Assembly: GCA_035656495.1 (NCBI GenBank) | Contig: DASRSL010000002.1 | Coordinates: 1-39,988, forward strand | Length of the DNA stretch: 39,988 nucleotides | Reading direction: 5' to 3' | From: Roseiarcus sp035656495 | GTDB taxonomy: Bacteria; Pseudomonadota; Alphaproteobacteria; Rhizobiales; Beijerinckiaceae | Part shown: positions 25,074 to 33,190 of the stretch, piece after piece | How positions within the stretch are numbered: the first letter of the stretch is position 1 | Layout: every line of letters begins with the position of its first letter | Made by a program: the position numbers and the translations under genes | Notes under the pieces: model-generated | Seen by the model: only the letters and a program-made list of their open reading frames with translations | Database searches by the model: none | What the model was told of the DNA's origin: nothing

Positions 25074-25364
25074 TCAAAGGAAGAGAGGGGCGATGTCGTC
25101 CTGGATGACCCACTGGATGAACATGATCGCCAGAAGGAGAATGATCGGTGAAATGTCGATGCCGCCCATATTCGGCAGAAACTTGCGTATCGGACGGAGA
25201 AACGGCTCGGTCAGCGCCAGAAACAGGTTCCACACCGACCGCACGAACTCGTTGCGGATGTTGACGACGCCGAAGGCGATGAGCCAGGAGAGAATGGCGC
25301 CCGCAATGATGACGATCTTGTAGAGATCGAGAACCGTGAGCACGAGTTTGATCAGCGGAAGCAT
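25074..25364 (-). CDS. YggT family integral membrane protein
   Basis: A 96-aa protein with two YggT-type membrane segments: IKLVLTVLDLYKIVIIAGAI at the N-terminus and DISPIILLLAIMFIQWVI near the C-terminus. They are joined by the conserved loop TEPFLRPIRKFLPNMGGID. The family is linked to osmotic tolerance and cell division in some bacteria, but its biochemical role is unsettled. ATG25364 (MLPLIKLV) has AGGAG six bases upstream and is clearly better than the longer frame from 25412. Its stop is five bases before the hydratase start, so the pair is likely one transcript. Confidence 0.9.
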   Translation of the reverse strand: MLPLIKLVLTVLDLYKIVIIAGAILSWLIAFGVVNIRNEFVRSVWNLFLALTEPFLRPIRKFLPNMGGIDISPIILLLAIMFIQWVIQDDIAPLFL

Positions 25365-25429
25365 GACTTCTCCTGGAGCTCCGAGGCCCGTTGACAGGGC
25401 TGGGAGGCGCACGTAAAGAGCCGCGCGAC

Positions 25430-25505
<76 letters not shown>

Positions 25506-25557
25506 GGAAGTCCGTGCAGGCGGGGCGGCTTTCCGCCTTCCGTAATCCAGTAACCTC

Positions 25558-25584
25558 GGCCGCCGCATTTGTGCGGGAGCGGCC
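25558..25584. terminator. Two-part stem-loop between tRNA-Ala and sucB
   Basis: The outer arms GGCCGC (25558-25563) and GCGGCC (25579-25584) enclose an inner CCGCA/TGCGG hairpin with loop TTTG. It lies downstream of both the tRNA (+) and sucB (-) and could end both transcripts. There is no T-tract, so an intrinsic terminator is only a possibility. Confidence 0.4.
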
Positions 25585-25632
25585 ATGACGGTTGGCCGCT
25601 TGCCCTGAAATTACCCCGGTTACCGATTGCCC

Positions 25633-26937
25633 TCACAAATCCAGCACCAGCCTCGCCGGGTCCTCGAGCGACTCCTTGACCCGCATCAAAAAGGTCACCG
25701 CCTCCTTTCCGTCGACGATTCGGTGGTCATAGCTCAACGCCAGATACATCATCGGGCGGATCTCGATCTTGGCGGCGACGACGACCGGGCGCTCCTGGAT
25801 CTTGTGCATGCCGAGAATGCCCGATTGCGGCGCGTTGAGGATCGGCGTCGACATGAGCGAGCCGTAGATGCCGCCGTTGGTGATGGTGAACGTGCCGCCC
25901 TGCAGCTCCTCGAGCTTGAGCTGGCCGTCGCGCGCCCGCCTGCCGAGGTCGGCGACCTGTTTCTCGATCTCGGCAACCGAAAGCTTGTCGCAGTCGCGCA
26001 CCACGGGCACGATCAGGCCCTTCTCGGTCCCGACCGCGATGCCGAGGTGGTAGTAGTTCTTGTAGACGAGGTCGGCGCCGTCGATCTCGGCGTTGACCGC
26101 CGGAATCTCCTTCAGCGCCTGCACGCAGGCCTTCACGAAAAAGCCCATGAAGCCGAGCTTCGCGCCGTGCTTTTTCTCGAAGGCGTCCTTGTAGCGGGCG
26201 CGCATCGCCATCACCTCGCTCATGTCGACCTCGTTGAAGGTCGTCAGCATCGCGGCGGTGTTCTGGGCGTCCTTGAGTCGGCGCGCGATCGTCTGGCGGA
26301 GCTTCGTCATCCGCACGCGCTCTTCGCGCGCGCTGTCGTCAGGAGTCGTGGCGGGGGGCGTCGGCACGGGAGTCGGCGCCGAGACCGGACCGGGGGCGAC
26401 GGGGGGCGCTGGCGCCGGCGCGGCGCCTTTGGCGAGGGTCGCGAGAACGTCGCCTTTCAGCACCTGGCCGCGCTTGCCGCTGCCCGTGACCGCGCCGAGA
26501 TCGATCTTGTTCTCGGCCGCGATCTTGGCCGCCGAAGGGGCCGGCGGCATCGCGGTTTGGCCGGTCTTGGGCGCCGCCGTCGAATCGCCGGGATCGGGCG
26601 GCGCCTTCGTCTCGGCGGGAGCGGGCGCCGCCGTCCTCTTGCCAGGACCGGGCGGCGCCTTCGTTTCTGCCGGAGCGGGCTCGGACGCCGGGGCCGCCGC
26701 GCCGGCGGAGACTTGGCCGAGCAGCGCCCCGATCGCCACCGTCTCTCCGGTCTCGGCGGCGATCTCGCTCAGCACGCCCGCCCGCGGAGCGTTGACCTCG
26801 AGCGTCACCTTGTCGGTCTCGAGTTCGACCAGGGGCTCGTCGGCACGCACCGCCTCGCCGGCTTTCTTGAACCACTTGCCGACGGTCGCCTCGCTGATCG
26901 ATTCGCCGAGGGTCGGGACGCGGATTTCAATCGCCAT
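25633..26937 (-). CDS. sucB: 2-oxoglutarate dehydrogenase E2, dihydrolipoyllysine succinyltransferase
   Basis: The 434-aa E2 core of the 2-oxoglutarate dehydrogenase complex; it transfers succinyl groups from lipoate to CoA. The lipoyl domain is 1-76 (lipoyl Lys43 in LETDKVTLEV), the E1/E3-binding domain about 133-168 (SAAKIAAENKIDLGAVTGSG), and the acyltransferase domain about 200-434 with active-site SYDHRIVDGKE (His405, Asp409). The linker (about 88-125) contains an imperfect duplication: AETKAPPGPGKRTAAP and AETKAPPDPGDSTAAP. It is the last gene of the mdh-suc operon. The E3 gene lpd, often downstream in this group, is absent; a tRNA gene and unrelated genes follow. Confidence 0.96.
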   Translation of the reverse strand: MAIEIRVPTLGESISEATVGKWFKKAGEAVRADEPLVELETDKVTLEVNAPRAGVLSEIAAETGETVAIGALLGQVSAGAAAPASEPAPAETKAPPGPGKRTAAPAPAETKAPPDPGDSTAAPKTGQTAMPPAPSAAKIAAENKIDLGAVTGSGKRGQVLKGDVLATLAKGAAPAPAPPVAPGPVSAPTPVPTPPATTPDDSAREERVRMTKLRQTIARRLKDAQNTAAMLTTFNEVDMSEVMAMRARYKDAFEKKHGAKLGFMGFFVKACVQALKEIPAVNAEIDGADLVYKNYYHLGIAVGTEKGLIVPVVRDCDKLSVAEIEKQVADLGRRARDGQLKLEELQGGTFTITNGGIYGSLMSTPILNAPQSGILGMHKIQERPVVVAAKIEIRPMMYLALSYDHRIVDGKEAVTFLMRVKESLEDPARLVLDL

Positions 26938-26970
26938 CGTTCGCTTGCGCCCCGCTCAGGCGCCCTTCTG

Positions 26971-27306
26971 CTAGGGAGTAACGGAGCGCACCGACGCCAG
27001 CGGCTCGAGCCGCGTGGTGGCCAGCCCCGGCATGGCAAAGGTCTCGAAGGAAAATCCGCGGTCCGCCCGGATGACGGGATCGTTGGCCTGCAGCGCCTCG
27101 AGCGTGGCCCGCGAGGCGGCGTCGGCGATCATGACGCCATAGGCGCCGGCGGGATCGGCGACCGGCCCCATCGCAATGACCAGCCCCCCTTCGACGTAGG
27201 GCGACCAATAGGTGCGGTGCTCGCCCATCAGCGCGCGCTCGTCCTCGCTCATGTCGTTAAGGAACGTCTTGCGCGGCGGGATGAGCTTGCAAAGGAAATA
27301 GGCCAT
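26971..27306 (-). CDS. YciI-like protein between sucA and sucB
   Basis: A 111-aa protein of the YciI-like (alpha-beta dimeric barrel) family. The segments MAYFLCKLIPPRKTF, LMGEHRTYWSPYVEGGLV, MGPVADPAGAYGVMIADA and LQANDPVIRADRGFSFETF fit the family, including the conserved His-Asp-type pair replaced by HRTYW. Function is unknown; some relatives have hydrolytic dehalogenase-like chemistry. It lies 12 bases after sucA and 33 bases before sucB, on the same strand, so it must be expressed with the oxoglutarate dehydrogenase subunits. A helper role for the complex is conjecture. Confidence 0.82.
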   Translation of the reverse strand: MAYFLCKLIPPRKTFLNDMSEDERALMGEHRTYWSPYVEGGLVIAMGPVADPAGAYGVMIADAASRATLEALQANDPVIRADRGFSFETFAMPGLATTRLEPLASVRSVTP

Positions 27307-27318
27307 CGCCCGGCGCCC

Positions 27319-30282
27319 TCAGCCCAGGCATTCGTCGACAAAGGCCTTGAGCTGGGCAAGGTGCTTCGACATCAGGCCGGTCGCCGTCGCAGCTGCGGCC
27401 GGACGACCCGCGTAATGAGCTCGGCGCGCCTTGCCGGCGACCTGGCCGAGCGCCCACTCGATATAGGGCTCGACGAAGAACCAGGCGCCCATGTTCTTGG
27501 GCTCCTCCTGGCACCACACAATCTCGGCCTTCTTGAAGCGGGAGAGGTGCCGCACCATCCCCTTGAGGGGGAACGGATAAAGCTGCTCGACGCGCAGGAG
27601 ATAGATGTCGTCGATGCCCCGCTTCTCCCGTTCGTCGTAAAGATCCCAGTACACCTTGCCGCTCGAGATTACGGCGCGCCGGATCTTGTCGTCGGGAGCA
27701 AGTCTGGTCTTCTCGTTCTTTCCCGTTTCGGCGTGATCGAGCAGAATGCGGTGGAACGCGGTTTCCGGGCCGAACTTCTCCAAGGGCGACACCGCCCGCT
27801 TGTTGCGCAACATCGACTTCGGCGTCATCACGATCAGCGGCTTGCGGAACGGCCGCTTGAGCTGTCGCCGCAGGACGTGGAAGAAATTCGCCGGCGTCGT
27901 AAGATTGACGACCTGCATGTTGTCCTCGGCGCAAAGCTGCAGATAGCGCTCGAGCCGAGCCGAGGAATGTTCTGGCCCCTGTCCCTCGTAGCCGTGCGGC
28001 AACAGGCAGACGAGTCCCGACATGCGCAGCCACTTGCGTTCGCCCGAGGAAATGAACTGGTCGAACACGACCTGCGCGCCGTTGGCGAAGTCGCCGAACT
28101 GCGCCTCCCAGATGACGAGGGCGTTCGGCTCGGCAAGCGAATAGCCGTATTCGAAGCCGAGCACGGCCTCTTCGGACAGCATTGAGTTGATGACCTCGCA
28201 TCGCGCCTGGCCGTCGCGGATATGATTGAGCGGGATGTATCGAGCCTCGGTGTCCTGATCGATCAGCACCGAGTGGCGCTGCGAAAACGTGCCCCGCTCG
28301 CTGTCTTGGCCCGACAGCCGAACCGGAAATCCTTCGTCGAGAACCGAGGCGAAGGCGAGCGCCTCGGCGGTTGACCAGTCGACGCCTTCTCCGCTCGTGA
28401 TGGCTTTTCGCCGGTTTTCAAGAAAGCGCAGGATCGTTTTGTGGACGTGGAAGCCCCTCGGCGCCGCGGTAATTCGTTCGCCGACCTGCTGGAGCCGCTC
28501 GATGCTGACCCCGGTTTCGCCGCGGCGGTCGTCGTCGACCACGTCCTGCTCCGCCTTGACGCCGGCCCACTTGCCGTCGAGCCAATCGGCTTTGTTCGGC
28601 GAATAGGCCTGGCCCGCCTCGAACTCCGCATCGAGCCGATGGCGCCAGTCGGCCCGCATCTTGTCGACTTCGCCATGGGTGACGACGCCTTCCGCAATCA
28701 GCTTCTCGGCGTAAATCTGCTGGGTCGTCGGATGCGAGTGGATCAGCCGGTACATGATCGGCTGGGTGAATGACGGCTCGTCACCCTCGTTGTGGCCGAA
28801 CCGCCGGTAGCAGAACATGTCGATGACCACAGGCTTGTGGAATTTCTGCCGGTACTCGGTCGCGACCTTCGCGCAAAAGACAACCGCTTCCGGATCGTCG
28901 CCGTTGACGTGGAAGATCGGCGCCTCGACCAGTTTGGCGACGTCGGAGGGGTAGGGCGAGGAGCGGGAATAGCGCGGGTAGGTGGTGAACCCGATCTGGT
29001 TGTTCACGATGAAATGCAGCGAGCCGCCGGTGCGGTGGCCGCGCAGGCCCGAGAGGCCGAAGCATTCCGCCACGACTCCCTGGCCGGCGAATGCGGCATC
29101 GCCGTGAATGAGCAGCGGTAGGACCTTCGCGCGCTCGATGATGTCGTTGAGCTGGTCCTGCTTGGCGCGCGCCTTGCCGAGGACGACGGGGTCGACGATC
29201 TCGAGATGCGATGGGTTGGCGCTCAGCGAGAGATGCACGTTGTTGCCGTCGAACTCGCGATCCGAAGAGGCGCCGAGGTGGTATTTGACGTCGCCGGACC
29301 CATCCACTTCGTCGGGCGACGCGGAGCCGCCCTTGAATTCATGGAAGATGACGCGGTGGGGCTTGCCCATCACCTGACTCAGCACGTTGAGGCGGCCGCG
29401 ATGGGGCATGCCGAGAGCGATCTCGCGCAGGCCAAGCTGTCCGCCCCGCTTGATGATCTGCTCGAGCGCCGGGATCATCGCCTCGGCGCCATCGAGGCCG
29501 AAACGCTTCGCGCCCGGATACTTGATGTCGAAGAAGCTTTCGAATCCCTCGGCCTCGACCAGCTTCGACAGGATGGCGCGCTTGCCCTCCCTGGTGAAGG
29601 TGATCTCCTTGTGCGGCCCCTCGACGCGCTCCTGGATCCAGGCCTTCTCGGCCGGGTCGGAGATGTGGATGAACTCGAAGCCGATCGTGCCGCAGTAGGT
29701 GCGGCGCAAGATCGCCAGCATGTCGCGCACGGTCGCGTATTCGAGCCCGAGCACATGGTCGATGAAGATCTTGCGGTCGTAGTCGGATTCATGGAAGCCG
29801 TAGGTCGCGGGATGCAGCTCCTCGTGATCCTTTTGCGGCTCGAGGCCGAGCGGATCGAGGTTGGCGTGCAGATGGCCGCGCATGCGGTAAGCGCGGATCA
29901 TCATCAGCGCGCGCACCGAATCGCGCGTCGCGCGGCGGATCTCGTCCTCGGCGATCGGCGCGACGGGCGCCGCCTCGGCCGCCTTGGCGCGAAGCTTCTC
30001 GGCGACCGCCCTTTCGGTCGCCGGCCAGTCGCCGTCGAGCGCGTTGATCAGGTCGCCTTTCGGCGTCTGCGGCCAGTTCGGCTTGCGCCAGGACGCGCCT
30101 TTCGCCGTTTTGTCGACGCTCGTCCGATCGTCGCCAAGGGCGGCGAAAAACGCGCGCCAGCCGGGTTCGACCGACAGCGGGTCCTCGTCGTATTTCGCCT
30201 GAAGCGCTTCGATGTAGGCGCCGTTGGCGCCGTACAGGAACGCGGTCTGCAGCAGCGCCTGATTGACGTCCTGGCGGGTCAT
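27319..30282 (-). CDS. sucA: 2-oxoglutarate dehydrogenase E1 component
   Basis: The 987-aa thiamine-diphosphate-dependent E1 that decarboxylates 2-oxoglutarate and succinylates the E2 lipoyl group. The N-terminal E2-binding segment ends in GANGAYIEALQAKYDEDP and WRAFFAALGDD; YRMRGHLHANLDPLGL follows at about 130. The substrate and thiamine site includes MPHRGRLNVL, HGDAAFAGQGVVAECFGLSG and NNQIGFTT. The transketolase pyrimidine domain has GFEYGYSLAEPNALVIWEAQ and PHGYEGQGPEHSSARLERYL. Length is normal. It begins 12 bases after sucD and is followed at 12 bases by the YciI-like gene. Confidence 0.97.
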   Translation of the reverse strand: MTRQDVNQALLQTAFLYGANGAYIEALQAKYDEDPLSVEPGWRAFFAALGDDRTSVDKTAKGASWRKPNWPQTPKGDLINALDGDWPATERAVAEKLRAKAAEAAPVAPIAEDEIRRATRDSVRALMMIRAYRMRGHLHANLDPLGLEPQKDHEELHPATYGFHESDYDRKIFIDHVLGLEYATVRDMLAILRRTYCGTIGFEFIHISDPAEKAWIQERVEGPHKEITFTREGKRAILSKLVEAEGFESFFDIKYPGAKRFGLDGAEAMIPALEQIIKRGGQLGLREIALGMPHRGRLNVLSQVMGKPHRVIFHEFKGGSASPDEVDGSGDVKYHLGASSDREFDGNNVHLSLSANPSHLEIVDPVVLGKARAKQDQLNDIIERAKVLPLLIHGDAAFAGQGVVAECFGLSGLRGHRTGGSLHFIVNNQIGFTTYPRYSRSSPYPSDVAKLVEAPIFHVNGDDPEAVVFCAKVATEYRQKFHKPVVIDMFCYRRFGHNEGDEPSFTQPIMYRLIHSHPTTQQIYAEKLIAEGVVTHGEVDKMRADWRHRLDAEFEAGQAYSPNKADWLDGKWAGVKAEQDVVDDDRRGETGVSIERLQQVGERITAAPRGFHVHKTILRFLENRRKAITSGEGVDWSTAEALAFASVLDEGFPVRLSGQDSERGTFSQRHSVLIDQDTEARYIPLNHIRDGQARCEVINSMLSEEAVLGFEYGYSLAEPNALVIWEAQFGDFANGAQVVFDQFISSGERKWLRMSGLVCLLPHGYEGQGPEHSSARLERYLQLCAEDNMQVVNLTTPANFFHVLRRQLKRPFRKPLIVMTPKSMLRNKRAVSPLEKFGPETAFHRILLDHAETGKNEKTRLAPDDKIRRAVISSGKVYWDLYDEREKRGIDDIYLLRVEQLYPFPLKGMVRHLSRFKKAEIVWCQEEPKNMGAWFFVEPYIEWALGQVAGKARRAHYAGRPAAAATATGLMSKHLAQLKAFVDECLG

Positions 30283-30294
30283 GGAACGGCCTCC

Positions 30295-31182
30295 TTACTT
30301 GCCGTGCAAAAGGTCGACGAGCGACTTGCCGAGTCGCGCCGGCGAGGGCGAGACGCGGACGCCGGCCGATTCCATCGCCGTGATCTTGTCCTCCGCGCCG
30401 CCCTTGCCTCCGGCGATGATCGCGCCCGCGTGGCCCATTCGCCGGCCCGAAGGCGCGGTGCGGCCCGCGATGAAGCCGACCACCGGCTTCGAGCGGCCGC
30501 GCTTGGCTTCGTCCTTCAAGAACTGGGCGGCGTCCTCCTCCGCCTGACCGCCGATCTCGCCGATCATCACGATGGACCGCGTGTCGGGATCGGCCAGGAA
30601 CATTTCGAGCACATCGACGAACTCCATTCCCTTGATCGGATCGCCGCCGATGCCGACCGCAGTCGTCTGCCCGAGTCCCGCGCGCGTCGTCTGGAACACC
30701 GCCTCGTACGTCAGCGTACCCGAGCGCGAGACCACGCCGACGCTGCCTTTGGAGAAAATGTTGCCCGGCATGATGCCGATCTTGCATTCGCCCGAAGTCA
30801 TGACGCCGGGACAGTTGGGACCGACCAGAATCGACTTCGACCCCTGCAGCGATCGCTTGACCCGCATCATGTCGAGCACGGGGATGCCCTCGGTGATGCA
30901 GACGATGAGCGGCATCTCCGCGTCGATCGCCTCGCAGATGGCGTCCGCCGCGCCCGGCGGAGGAACGTAAATGACGCTTGCCTCCGCCGCCGTCTTCTCG
31001 CGCGCCTCCGCGATCGTGTCGAAGACCGGCAGGCCGAGATGACTGGAGCCGCCCTTGCCGGGGCTCGTGCCGCCGACGAGCCGGGTGCCGTAGGCCATCG
31101 CCTGCTCGGAATGGAACGTGCCGTTCTTGCCGGTGAAACCCTGGGTGAGGACCTTGGTGTTCGCGTCGACGAGGATGGACAT
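30295..31182 (-). CDS. sucD: Succinyl-CoA synthetase (ADP/GDP-forming) alpha subunit
   Basis: The 295-aa alpha subunit, which binds CoA and carries the phosphohistidine. The N-terminus ILVDANTKVLTQGFTGKNG is the CoA-binding Rossmann domain; GGTSPGKGG, PPPGAADAICEAID, GPNCPGVM and the active-site RMGHAGAIIAGGKG (His251) follow. With SucC it makes ATP or GTP from succinyl-CoA. SucD normally follows sucC by a few bases or overlaps it; here a toxin-antitoxin pair of about 650 bases lies between. The stop is 12 bases from sucA, so it belongs to the operon. Confidence 0.97.
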   Translation of the reverse strand: MSILVDANTKVLTQGFTGKNGTFHSEQAMAYGTRLVGGTSPGKGGSSHLGLPVFDTIAEAREKTAAEASVIYVPPPGAADAICEAIDAEMPLIVCITEGIPVLDMMRVKRSLQGSKSILVGPNCPGVMTSGECKIGIMPGNIFSKGSVGVVSRSGTLTYEAVFQTTRAGLGQTTAVGIGGDPIKGMEFVDVLEMFLADPDTRSIVMIGEIGGQAEEDAAQFLKDEAKRGRSKPVVGFIAGRTAPSGRRMGHAGAIIAGGKGGAEDKITAMESAGVRVSPSPARLGKSLVDLLHGK

Positions 31183-31207
31183 GTGAGGCTTTCGATTTGC
31201 TTACGTC

Positions 31208-31630
31208 TCAGACGTTTCGGAAAGGGTTTTCACAGCGCAACGAACCGTAAGCCTGGCCGTGACCCAGATCTTCGCTGAAGAGGAGGGCGGCGCCGAACCG
31301 GTGCGCCGCGGCCAAAATTTGCCCGTCCCAGAACCCAATCTGGTAGCGCCGCTGAAAGACAGTCGCGGACATGATCAGTTCGCGATCGATGGAGAGCACC
31401 GGGAACTCGTACAGATGGTCAATCCAACGATCGACTTCCCCGTCAGTAAGCGGTGTCGCCATCTTCTTGGGGTTCTGAACATTGCGGACGAATTCACCCA
31501 CAACCTGGGTCGATATCCCGAAGTCCTCTTCAGCCATGATTTGTTCGGCCCGAGAGTACTTCTCCGGGAAACCCAGGCTGGAGGCTGCATAGATCAGGAT
31601 GTTGGTGTCGAGGAAGACCCTACCTTTCAT
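31208..31630 (-). CDS. PIN-domain toxin (VapC-type ribonuclease)
   Basis: A 140-aa PIN-domain protein. The four acidic metal ligands are present: Asp8 in VFLDTNILIY, Glu46 in VVGEFVRN, Asp102 in GFWDGQILAAA and Glu120/Asp121 in FSEDLGHG. PIN toxins cleave RNA (tRNA or mRNA) and are held inactive by the upstream antitoxin. The ATG start overlaps the antitoxin frame by 11 bases, typical of translational coupling. It ends 25 bases before sucD. The target is unknown; in some relatives it is initiator tRNA. Its position inside the TCA operon means read-through from sucC should express it. Confidence 0.9.
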   Translation of the reverse strand: MKGRVFLDTNILIYAASSLGFPEKYSRAEQIMAEEDFGISTQVVGEFVRNVQNPKKMATPLTDGEVDRWIDHLYEFPVLSIDRELIMSATVFQRRYQIGFWDGQILAAAHRFGAALLFSEDLGHGQAYGSLRCENPFRNV

Positions 31631-31853
31631 GGGTCCCCTCGCGATCGAACTTGAAGTCGGGCCGCATGCGCGCCTGTGAGGTGCGCATCAGTTCGAGAAG
31701 CGCGTGGCGCGCCTTCTCGCGTCGTTCGTCTCTGCCGGCGATCTCGGTGAGAAACTCGCGAACCATCGCGTTGACGGTTGTCTTCTTTTCCGCAGCCACG
31801 ATGCGCGCTTTCTCGAGAATGGCTTCATCGATGGCGAGGGTGATGTTCTTCAC
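31620..31853 (-). CDS. VapB-type antitoxin (ribbon-helix-helix/DUF6364-like)
   Basis: A 77-aa protein with an N-terminal strand (NITLAIDEAILEKARIVAAE) and a helix (TTVNAMVREFLTEIAG) as in ribbon-helix-helix DNA-binding antitoxins. An acidic/basic C-terminal tail probably wraps the toxin. The start is GTG31853, with GGAGG at 31861-31865, seven bases upstream. It overlaps the toxin gene by 11 bases. A candidate operator lies at 31864-31894. The gene is 81 bases downstream of sucC, a gap larger than others in the operon, so it may also have its own promoter. Confidence 0.88.
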   Translation of the reverse strand: MKNITLAIDEAILEKARIVAAEKKTTVNAMVREFLTEIAGRDERREKARHALLELMRTSQARMRPDFKFDREGTHER

Positions 31854-31863
31854 AAAAGTCCTC

Positions 31864-31894
31864 CACAGTCACACATAATCAGTGTAAGCCTGTG
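31864..31894. promoter_or_regulatory. Candidate antitoxin operator (nested dyad)
   Basis: Nested inverted repeats CACAG/CTGTG (31864-31868 and 31890-31894) and ACAC/GTGT (31871-31874 and 31882-31885) lie directly upstream of the antitoxin start. They overlap the ribosome binding site. Autoregulation by the ribbon-helix-helix antitoxin is the expected use, but this is inference from position and symmetry. Confidence 0.45.
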
Positions 31895-31934
31895 CAGAAT
31901 ACCTATCAAGCTGACGCCGAGGCGCGCCAGCGAT

Positions 31935-33131
31935 TCACCCATTCCTCACCGCGCCGACGATCTTTTGCGCCGCGTCGTCGAGGTCGTCGGCCGGGATGAC
32001 GTTGAGCCCGGAGTCGCGGATGACCTTCTTGCCGAGGTCGACGTTGGTGCCTTCGAGGCGCACGACGAGGGGAACGTTGAGGCCGACGTCCTTCACCGCG
32101 GCGATCACGCCCTCGGCGATGACGTCGCAGCGCATGATGCCGCCGAAAATGTTGATCAGAATGCCCTTCACCTTCGGATCGGCCGTGATGATCTTGAACG
32201 CCGCCGTGACTCTCTCCTTCGAGGCGCCGCCGCCGACGTCGAGGAAGTTCGCCGGGCTCTCGCCGTAGAGCTTGATGATGTCCATGGTCGCCATGGCGAG
32301 GCCGGCGCCGTTGACCATGCAGCCGATCGTCCCGTCCAGGGCGACATAGTTGAGGTCGTGCCTCGAGGCCTCGATTTCCTTGGCGTCCTCCTCCGTCTCG
32401 TCCCGCAGGGCGAGGACGTCGGGGTGACGATAAAGAGCGTTGTCGTCGAACGAGACCTTGGCGTCGAGCACGCGCAATTGCCCGTTCGTCATCACGATCA
32501 GCGGGTTGATTTCCAGCATGGACATGTCTTTGTTGACGAAGGCGGCGTAGAGTCGCGTCACGAGGTTCTCGATCTGCCTGGCGAGATCGCCGGTCAGACC
32601 GAGCGCGCGCGCCGCGGTGCGGCCGTGATGGGGCATGATTCCAGTCGCCGGATCGACGGAAAACGTGTGGATCTTCTCGGGCGCGTGAACCGCCACCTCC
32701 TCGATGTTGACGCCGCCCTCGGTCGAAATGACGAACGACACCCGGCTCGTCTGGCGGTCGACCAGCGCCGAGAGATAGAACTCCTTGTCGATATTTGCCC
32801 CATCCTCGATATAGAGGCGGTTGACCTGCTTGCCGGCCGGACCGGTCTGCGCCGTGACCAGAGTCGCGCCCAGCATCTGCCGGGCGAAGACTTCGACTTC
32901 CTCGATCGAGCGGGCGAGCCGGACGCCCCCTTTGTCGCCCGCGGAAGACTCCTTGAACTTACCCTTGCCCCGACCGCCGGCGTGAACCTGGCTCTTGACC
33001 ACCCAGAGCGATCCTCCGAGCTTCTTGGCGGCCTCCGCCGCTTCTTCGGGCGTGAATGCCGGAAAGCCGCCGGCGACCGGGACGCCAAAGGCGCGGAGCA
33101 CCGCCTTCGCCTGATATTCATGAATGTTCAT
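31935..33131 (-). CDS. sucC: Succinyl-CoA synthetase beta subunit
   Basis: The 398-aa beta subunit, with an ATP-grasp nucleotide-binding domain at the N-terminus (MNIHEYQAKAVLRAFGVPV, then VKSQVHAGGRGKGKF). FSVDPATGIMPHHGRTAARA and LEINPLIV follow, and the C-terminal succinate-binding domain includes DGTIGCMVNGAGLAMATMD and LDVGGGASKERVTAAFKII. Malate thiokinase (MtkA) is a close paralogue in serine-cycle organisms, but its genes are normally grouped with serine-cycle genes. The position beside mdh and sucA supports succinyl-CoA synthetase. It follows mdh by 59 bases. Confidence 0.95.
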   Translation of the reverse strand: MNIHEYQAKAVLRAFGVPVAGGFPAFTPEEAAEAAKKLGGSLWVVKSQVHAGGRGKGKFKESSAGDKGGVRLARSIEEVEVFARQMLGATLVTAQTGPAGKQVNRLYIEDGANIDKEFYLSALVDRQTSRVSFVISTEGGVNIEEVAVHAPEKIHTFSVDPATGIMPHHGRTAARALGLTGDLARQIENLVTRLYAAFVNKDMSMLEINPLIVMTNGQLRVLDAKVSFDDNALYRHPDVLALRDETEEDAKEIEASRHDLNYVALDGTIGCMVNGAGLAMATMDIIKLYGESPANFLDVGGGASKERVTAAFKIITADPKVKGILINIFGGIMRCDVIAEGVIAAVKDVGLNVPLVVRLEGTNVDLGKKVIRDSGLNVIPADDLDDAAQKIVGAVRNG

Positions 33132-33190
33132 CGGGACGACAACCTCGAAGAGAAGCGAGCGTCCGGGCCAAACGGGCGCTCAACTGCCTG

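Noticed and set aside
25524..25537. Short hairpin GGCGG/CCGCC just after tRNA-Ala as a terminator
   Set aside because: A five-base stem with no T-run is too weak; the stem-loop at 25558-25584 is a better candidate.
25627..28185. An 852-aa plus-strand frame opposite sucB and sucA
   Set aside because: It is His/Arg/Asp-rich antisense shadow coding; the minus strand encodes well-known enzymes.
31935..33131. Possible malate thiokinase (mtkA) in place of sucC
   Set aside because: The gene sits in the mdh-suc operon and no serine-cycle genes are adjacent, so succinyl-CoA synthetase is the simpler reading.
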